From Candidatus Eiseniibacteriota bacterium (lineage in GTDB: Bacteria; Arandabacterota; Arandabacteria; JAGLYR01): a DNA stretch of 9,359 nt. Below are positions 6,241-9,359 of the stretch, piece after piece. Numbering within the stretch: the stretch's first letter is position 1; each line of letters starts with the position of its first letter. The stretch covers positions 1 through 9,359 of the forward strand of contig JAGLYR010000301.1 in assembly GCA_023132135.1 (NCBI GenBank), given 5' to 3'. The translations under genes were made by a program, and so were the position numbers. The notes beneath the pieces are model-generated. The model was not told the DNA's origin and did no database searches. It was given only the letters and a program-made list of their open reading frames with translations.

Positions 6241-8994
6241 TCAGAAATCGACTCTGAATCCTGCCTTGATGACTCTGGGCGATCCATAGACCGTAGGATC
6301 GTCGTACGGACCGGTCCACCGGCCCGTCTCCAGCAGGTAGTTCATGGACTCCACGTCGCCGTCGTTGAAGTTGACCAGGTTCCGTTTGTCAAAGAGGTTG
6401 TTCACCCGGAGGAACAACGTCTCGCGCAGGTTCCAGAATCTGAAATACTTCTCGATGTGAAGATTGGCCCTCGAGATGCCGGGGAAGCGCCGGTTGTTCT
6501 GTTCCGGTTGCAGCGACTGAGCGGCAACGGTGTACGGGTTACCCGTGGCGTAGGTCCACAGGATGCTGAAACCCCAGTTGGGCACATCGCGGTAGCCCAG
6601 ATGGCAGGCGAGGCTGTGTCTCCGGTCCCAGTCGAGGAAGTACTTCTTCGTGGGCCGGTTCCGGCTTGAGGAACGGAACAGGTACCCTTCGATCACATCG
6701 GAACTGATACCCCGAGCCACCATGAAAGTGTACACCGCCTGAGCGCTCCACCGACCCACGGGATGCTTTTTGAGGGTGACCTCGAATCCCCTGACGTTTC
6801 CGTGCCCCAGGTTGTCGTACATCGTATACTCGTAGGGGAATGGGGCGGCGATCGTGATACCCGAGTAGGTCGTGATGGAATCGGCGATCTCGACCACATT
6901 TGCATCGTTGACCGTCCGGGTGTCGATCAGGTCCGAGATATCCTTGTAGAACCCCGTGATGTCCAGAGTGACATTCTCCGTGACCAGGTGATCCACACCC
7001 ATCTCGTACGAAACCGTGTGCTCCGGGTTCAGGTTCGGGTTGCCCGCCATCATCCAGAAACCATTGGTGTTCCACGTCGAGTTGTCATACAGGTAGTTGG
7101 CCGGGGGCGTCTCGTAGAAGTGCCCGTAGAAAAAGTGGAAGACGTCCCGGTCGCTGATGGGATGCGATACACCGATCCGTGGACACAGTTTGAATTTGGT
7201 CCCGGTCCGCTGGGTTCTGTTCTCTTCCCACTGTCCCGTGGCGTAGTCCATCCGGTATCCTGTCGGCGCCCACACGCGGTCCGAGTGGCCCCAGAGGGAA
7301 TCGGGAGCGGAAGGATCCCACGGGTAGACGGGCGTGGCGGGATCCCGATCCGTGATGGTCTGGCCGGTGAACACATCCCTGGGAACATCGGTCCGGGCGT
7401 TGAAGAACTCACCCCGGAGCCCCAGGTTGACCACCATGCCCTCATACTCCATCTTGTCCTGGATGTAGAGGGCGCCGTAGGTCGGATGGGCGTCGTACTT
7501 GTAGCCGTAGGTGTTACCCGCAGAGGCATAGATGCTCGCGCGGCGCAGCTGTGTTCTTTCGAGATCGCCACCGACCTGGATCTCATGCCGGGGAGTAACC
7601 TGGGATACCAGGCTGGTCCGCAGGGTCAGCGTATTGAAGTAGCGATCCTCGAAGTAGTTGTTGTCACCATCGACGAACAATCGATCTTCGTTCCTTTCGG
7701 GCGAGATGATGTCCACGGGCCTGCAATTGACCCCTTCCAGAGCGTTGGGATCGCCTGTGTTCCATGCCTCGCTCTTGTTGATGTCCCACCAGCGATCGGG
7801 TTGGGCGATTCGCGCGCTGGAGCTGTGGTATCCGATCCTGAGCCGGTAGTAGGTCTCATCGCTCAGGAGATGAGAGAGATCGGCGTAGCCGATGGAGCTT
7901 TTTCGCGCGCCCTCAAGAAACGTGTCGGGGACCAGCTGCCGGACGGCTTCCCATATTCGCCACGTCGCGTCATACCGGAGTCCTCCGATCTTAAGCTTGG
8001 CCCGGGGAGAAATCTCCATGGTGAGGGTACCGAGGGCCTGGTAGTTGGTCCGCCCCTGGTTGTCCAGCGTATGCACGTGCGGGTCCCAGTCGTCCCACGC
8101 GGAGCGCTCGTAGACTCCGAACAGGGCAACCCTCGGCGTGCTGAGGAGCGGTCCCGACAGGGTGAACCGGGTCTTGCGCTCACCGGTATCGTTCTGGTCA
8201 ATGCGCCAGTTCCCCGAACCGACTCCACTGAACGGCAGTGCGAAGCGGTGGAGAACCTGCCCCGACCATTGCCGGCCCCCCTCCCTGGAAACCATGTTCA
8301 CGATGGCCGACTGGGCATCCCCGAACTCCGCGTTGAAACCCCCGCTCAGGATGGTCATCTCCGAAACGGAGTTCTGCGGAAGGTGCAGGGCCAGCCTCTT
8401 GAAGATGGGATCCTTGATGCTGAATCCATCGAGCTGGTAGTTGATTTCGCTGGAGCGCCCACCTCGAACATGCGATCCCCGGATGTCGGCCGCATAACCC
8501 GGGTTGATGGACAGAACCTGCGGATAGGACTCCAGGGGCAGGATCTCATCCAGCTCCAGGCCCGAGAAAACAACCTGGGATGAGGTGAGGTCCTTGACAA
8601 TCAGGGACCGGGTGGCCTGGATCACCACCTCCTCCATCTCGATCGGCGACTCCTCGAGGGTGAAATTCACCTCCGTGGTCCGGTCCGCGGTGACCTTCAC
8701 TCCCTCGACAACTACCGCCTGGTAGCCGATGAAGGAAGCCCTGACGGTGTACGTCCCGGGAGGCATGTTGAGGATGACATAGTACCCCTCGAAGTCGCTG
8801 GCGGCGCCCATCCGGGTACCTACCACCTCGATGTTCGTAGACGCCATCAGCGACTCGTCAGAGGCATCCACGATGCTGCCGCGGACCTTCCCCGTGGTGC
8901 CTGCCCACAAGGGGCTGCACCACACCAGAAAGACCATCAGGCCCAACGCAGTTGCACCAAGGGTTGCCCCGCGCATCTTCAGGAACGAGCACAT
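6241..8994 (-). CDS. TonB-dependent outer-membrane receptor with carboxypeptidase-regulatory-like domain
   Basis: This 917-residue TonB-dependent receptor would import an unidentified ligand across the outer membrane using TonB-ExbBD energy. Seen in order: a signal peptide ending near SPLWA-GTTG (residue 31); a carboxypeptidase-regulatory-like beta-sandwich (about 34-113) with GKVRGSIVDASDESLMASTN, FEGYYVILNMPPGTYTVRAS and FIGYQAVVVEGV; a linker with MEEVVIQATRS, possibly serving as the TonB box; a plug domain (about 130-240) with HVRGGRSSEINYQLDGFSI and SGGFNAEFGDAQSAIVNMVS; and a long barrel with aromatic-rich strands, including FHFFYGHFYETPP, NPNLNPEHTVSYEMGVDH and VTLDITGFYKDISDLIDT. It ends in AGFRVDF with a terminal Phe. 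ATG 8994 is chosen because AAAGGAG lies eight bases upstream; the frame extends 14 codons further but that stretch overlaps the leader repeat. It is the first gene of the presumed operon. No adjacent SusD-like gene is present; the next gene may play the partner role. Confidence 0.94.
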   Translation of the reverse strand: MCSFLKMRGATLGATALGLMVFLVWCSPLWAGTTGKVRGSIVDASDESLMASTNIEVVGTRMGAASDFEGYYVILNMPPGTYTVRASFIGYQAVVVEGVKVTADRTTEVNFTLEESPIEMEEVVIQATRSLIVKDLTSSQVVFSGLELDEILPLESYPQVLSINPGYAADIRGSHVRGGRSSEINYQLDGFSIKDPIFKRLALHLPQNSVSEMTILSGGFNAEFGDAQSAIVNMVSREGGRQWSGQVLHRFALPFSGVGSGNWRIDQNDTGERKTRFTLSGPLLSTPRVALFGVYERSAWDDWDPHVHTLDNQGRTNYQALGTLTMEISPRAKLKIGGLRYDATWRIWEAVRQLVPDTFLEGARKSSIGYADLSHLLSDETYYRLRIGYHSSSARIAQPDRWWDINKSEAWNTGDPNALEGVNCRPVDIISPERNEDRLFVDGDNNYFEDRYFNTLTLRTSLVSQVTPRHEIQVGGDLERTQLRRASIYASAGNTYGYKYDAHPTYGALYIQDKMEYEGMVVNLGLRGEFFNARTDVPRDVFTGQTITDRDPATPVYPWDPSAPDSLWGHSDRVWAPTGYRMDYATGQWEENRTQRTGTKFKLCPRIGVSHPISDRDVFHFFYGHFYETPPANYLYDNSTWNTNGFWMMAGNPNLNPEHTVSYEMGVDHLVTENVTLDITGFYKDISDLIDTRTVNDANVVEIADSITTYSGITIAAPFPYEYTMYDNLGHGNVRGFEVTLKKHPVGRWSAQAVYTFMVARGISSDVIEGYLFRSSSRNRPTKKYFLDWDRRHSLACHLGYRDVPNWGFSILWTYATGNPYTVAAQSLQPEQNNRRFPGISRANLHIEKYFRFWNLRETLFLRVNNLFDKRNLVNFNDGDVESMNYLLETGRWTGPYDDPTVYGSPRVIKAGFRVDF

Positions 8995-9002
8995 GAGGTC
9001 CA

Positions 9003-9009
9003 CTCCTTT
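9003..9009 (-). promoter_or_regulatory. Shine-Dalgarno deciding the TonB receptor start
   Basis: AAAGGAG on the minus strand, eight bases before ATG 8994, is the strongest ribosome-binding sequence in the window. It argues against the upstream in-frame ATG at 9036. Confidence 0.75.
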
Positions 9010-9014
9010 CCGGC

Positions 9015-9044
9015 ATTCCGCCGCAGTACATTCCACCGCAGTAC
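9015..9044. repeat. 15-bp tandem duplication in the operon leader
   Basis: ATTCCGCCGCAGTAC (9015-9029) is followed without a gap by ATTCCACCGCAGTAC (9030-9044), which differs at a single base. The repeat lies in the presumed 5' leader of the TonB receptor mRNA, ending six bases before its Shine-Dalgarno sequence when read on the minus strand. It could be a slippage product or a doubled binding site for a regulator. Confidence 0.8.
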
Positions 9045-9217
9045 CCGATGGCGCGATGGATCCTTATCCTCAGCACCATTCGAGCACTGTGGGACTATGC
9101 GCTTCCTTACTCCCGTGTTTCGGCACGCGGCATGATCCAACTTAAGTGTTTTTCACTATCCCTACCCTCCACGCAAAACATCGCAACCGTTGAGATACGA
9201 ATCGACAGGACAGGGAG

Positions 9218-9233
9218 CGATCGAGTACGATCG
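9218..9233. promoter_or_regulatory. Candidate operator: CGATCG-N4-CGATCG dyad
   Basis: Two copies of the self-complementary hexamer CGATCG flank AGTA, giving a 16-base dyad that is also a direct repeat. It lies 54 bases upstream of the Tat-signal gene start, in the divergent intergenic region. The size suits a dimeric regulator. CGATCG is a common word in GC-rich genomes, so this is tentative. Confidence 0.3.
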
Positions 9234-9286
9234 TCATCCAAATGGGAGATCACATGCGGAGACGGTGAAGGGAGGCAACTCTGGCC

Positions 9287-9359
9287 ATGCATTGGATATC
9301 GAGAAGGGAATTCATGCGATACGCGGCCGCTGGGGCCACCGCCATCTGCGGCTGGGCCA
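9287..9359 (+). CDS. Tat-exported protein, N-terminal fragment (3' end outside window)
   Basis: The first 24 codons of a gene run off the right edge. The translation begins MHWISRREFMRYAAAG and continues through a mildly hydrophobic Ala-rich stretch. SRREFM followed by R is an almost ideal twin-arginine motif (S/T-R-R-x-F-L/M-K), so the product is predicted to be folded, often with a cofactor, in the cytoplasm and exported by TatABC. AAGGGAGG (9268-9275) lies 11 bases before the ATG, supporting this start over the next in-frame ATG at 9314, which would remove the twin arginines. The gene diverges from the TonB receptor operon and may share its control region. Too little is visible to name a family; oxidoreductases and metal-dependent hydrolases are common among Tat substrates. 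Confidence 0.75.
   Translation, partial: MHWISRREFMRYAAAGATAICGWA

Larger units (their letters stand above)
8995..9286. promoter_or_regulatory. Divergent intergenic control region
   Basis: These 292 bases separate the minus-strand operon from the plus-strand Tat-signal gene, so promoters for both should lie here. I see no convincing sigma-70 -35/-10 pair on either strand, nor a clear Bacteroidetes-type -33/-7 motif. Visible structure is a 15-bp tandem repeat (9015-9044), two AGCAC words 11 bases apart (9072 and 9083), the palindrome ACTTAAGT (9140-9147) overlapping a short AGTG-T5-CACT dyad (9145-9157), and a CGATCG-AGTA-CGATCG dyad (9218-9233). Confidence 0.5.

Noticed and set aside
5509-6669. 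A 386-codon open frame on the plus strand across the receptor/sorting-protein junction.
   Set aside because: It spans two well-supported minus-strand genes, has no ribosome-binding site and no family features.
6763-8583. A 606-codon open frame on the plus strand inside the TonB receptor gene.
   Set aside because: It is fully antisense to a receptor with clear domain order. Its translation is rich in Arg, Gly, Val and Pro with no recognisable motifs, as expected for a shadow of a GC-rich gene.
9150-9195. A possible sigma-70 promoter for the operon (TTGCGA, 16 bases, TAGGGA on the minus strand).
   Set aside because: The -10 element matches the consensus poorly and comparable matches occur by chance, so I did not list it as a promoter.
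9107-9292. A 61-codon open frame on the minus strand in the divergent intergenic region.
   Set aside because: It has no convincing ribosome-binding site, overlaps the start of the Tat-signal gene and shows no motif or plausible composition.

Overview
The window reads as chromosomal DNA of a GC-rich Gram-negative bacterium, probably in or near the FCB superphylum (Gemmatimonadota or candidate phyla such as Eisenbacteria, Latescibacteria, KSB1 or Krumholzibacteriota). The evidence is the combination of a TonB-dependent receptor with a carboxypeptidase-regulatory-like N-terminal domain, a secreted protein with a type IX-like C-terminal sorting domain, a PorV/PorQ-family barrel and a membrane-bound pyrophosphatase. 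The phylum is an inference; no rRNA or other marker gene is present.

Layout. Positions 3-470 (+) are the last 155 residues of a membrane-integral, ion-pumping pyrophosphatase (HppA). It ends at a perfect 15-bp hairpin (473-505), followed by a five-unit heptamer repeat (508-542). Five genes then run on the minus strand. In order of transcription they are a TonB-dependent receptor (8994-6241), a secreted FN3/sorting-domain protein (6168-4402), a PorV/PorQ-like barrel (4371-3346), an orphan ABC-type substrate-binding protein (3316-2366) and a HAMP sensor histidine kinase (2311-545). The gaps between them are 72, 30, 29 and 54 bases, with no clear terminator inside, so they are most simply read as one operon ending at the hairpin shared with hppA. 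A 292-base divergent intergenic region (8995-9286) separates the operon from a plus-strand gene that begins at 9287 and runs off the window. Its first residues are a textbook twin-arginine signal.

How the genes may work together. The first three products are predicted to be at the outer membrane or cell surface: a TonB-energised channel, an exported partner protein and a barrel related to the one that handles sorting-domain cargo in type IX secretion. The last two look like a periplasmic ligand binder and a membrane kinase that could report ligand occupancy. No ABC permease, ATPase or response regulator is present, so the substrate-binding protein may act as a sensor rather than a transporter part. 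The whole would form a transport-and-sensing module for an unknown ligand. The gene families are well supported by sequence; the joint function is inference.

Three starts were moved inward from the longest reading frame because a good Shine-Dalgarno sequence lies before an internal ATG (8994, 6168, 3316). No RNA genes, CRISPR arrays, insertion sequences or phage genes were seen.
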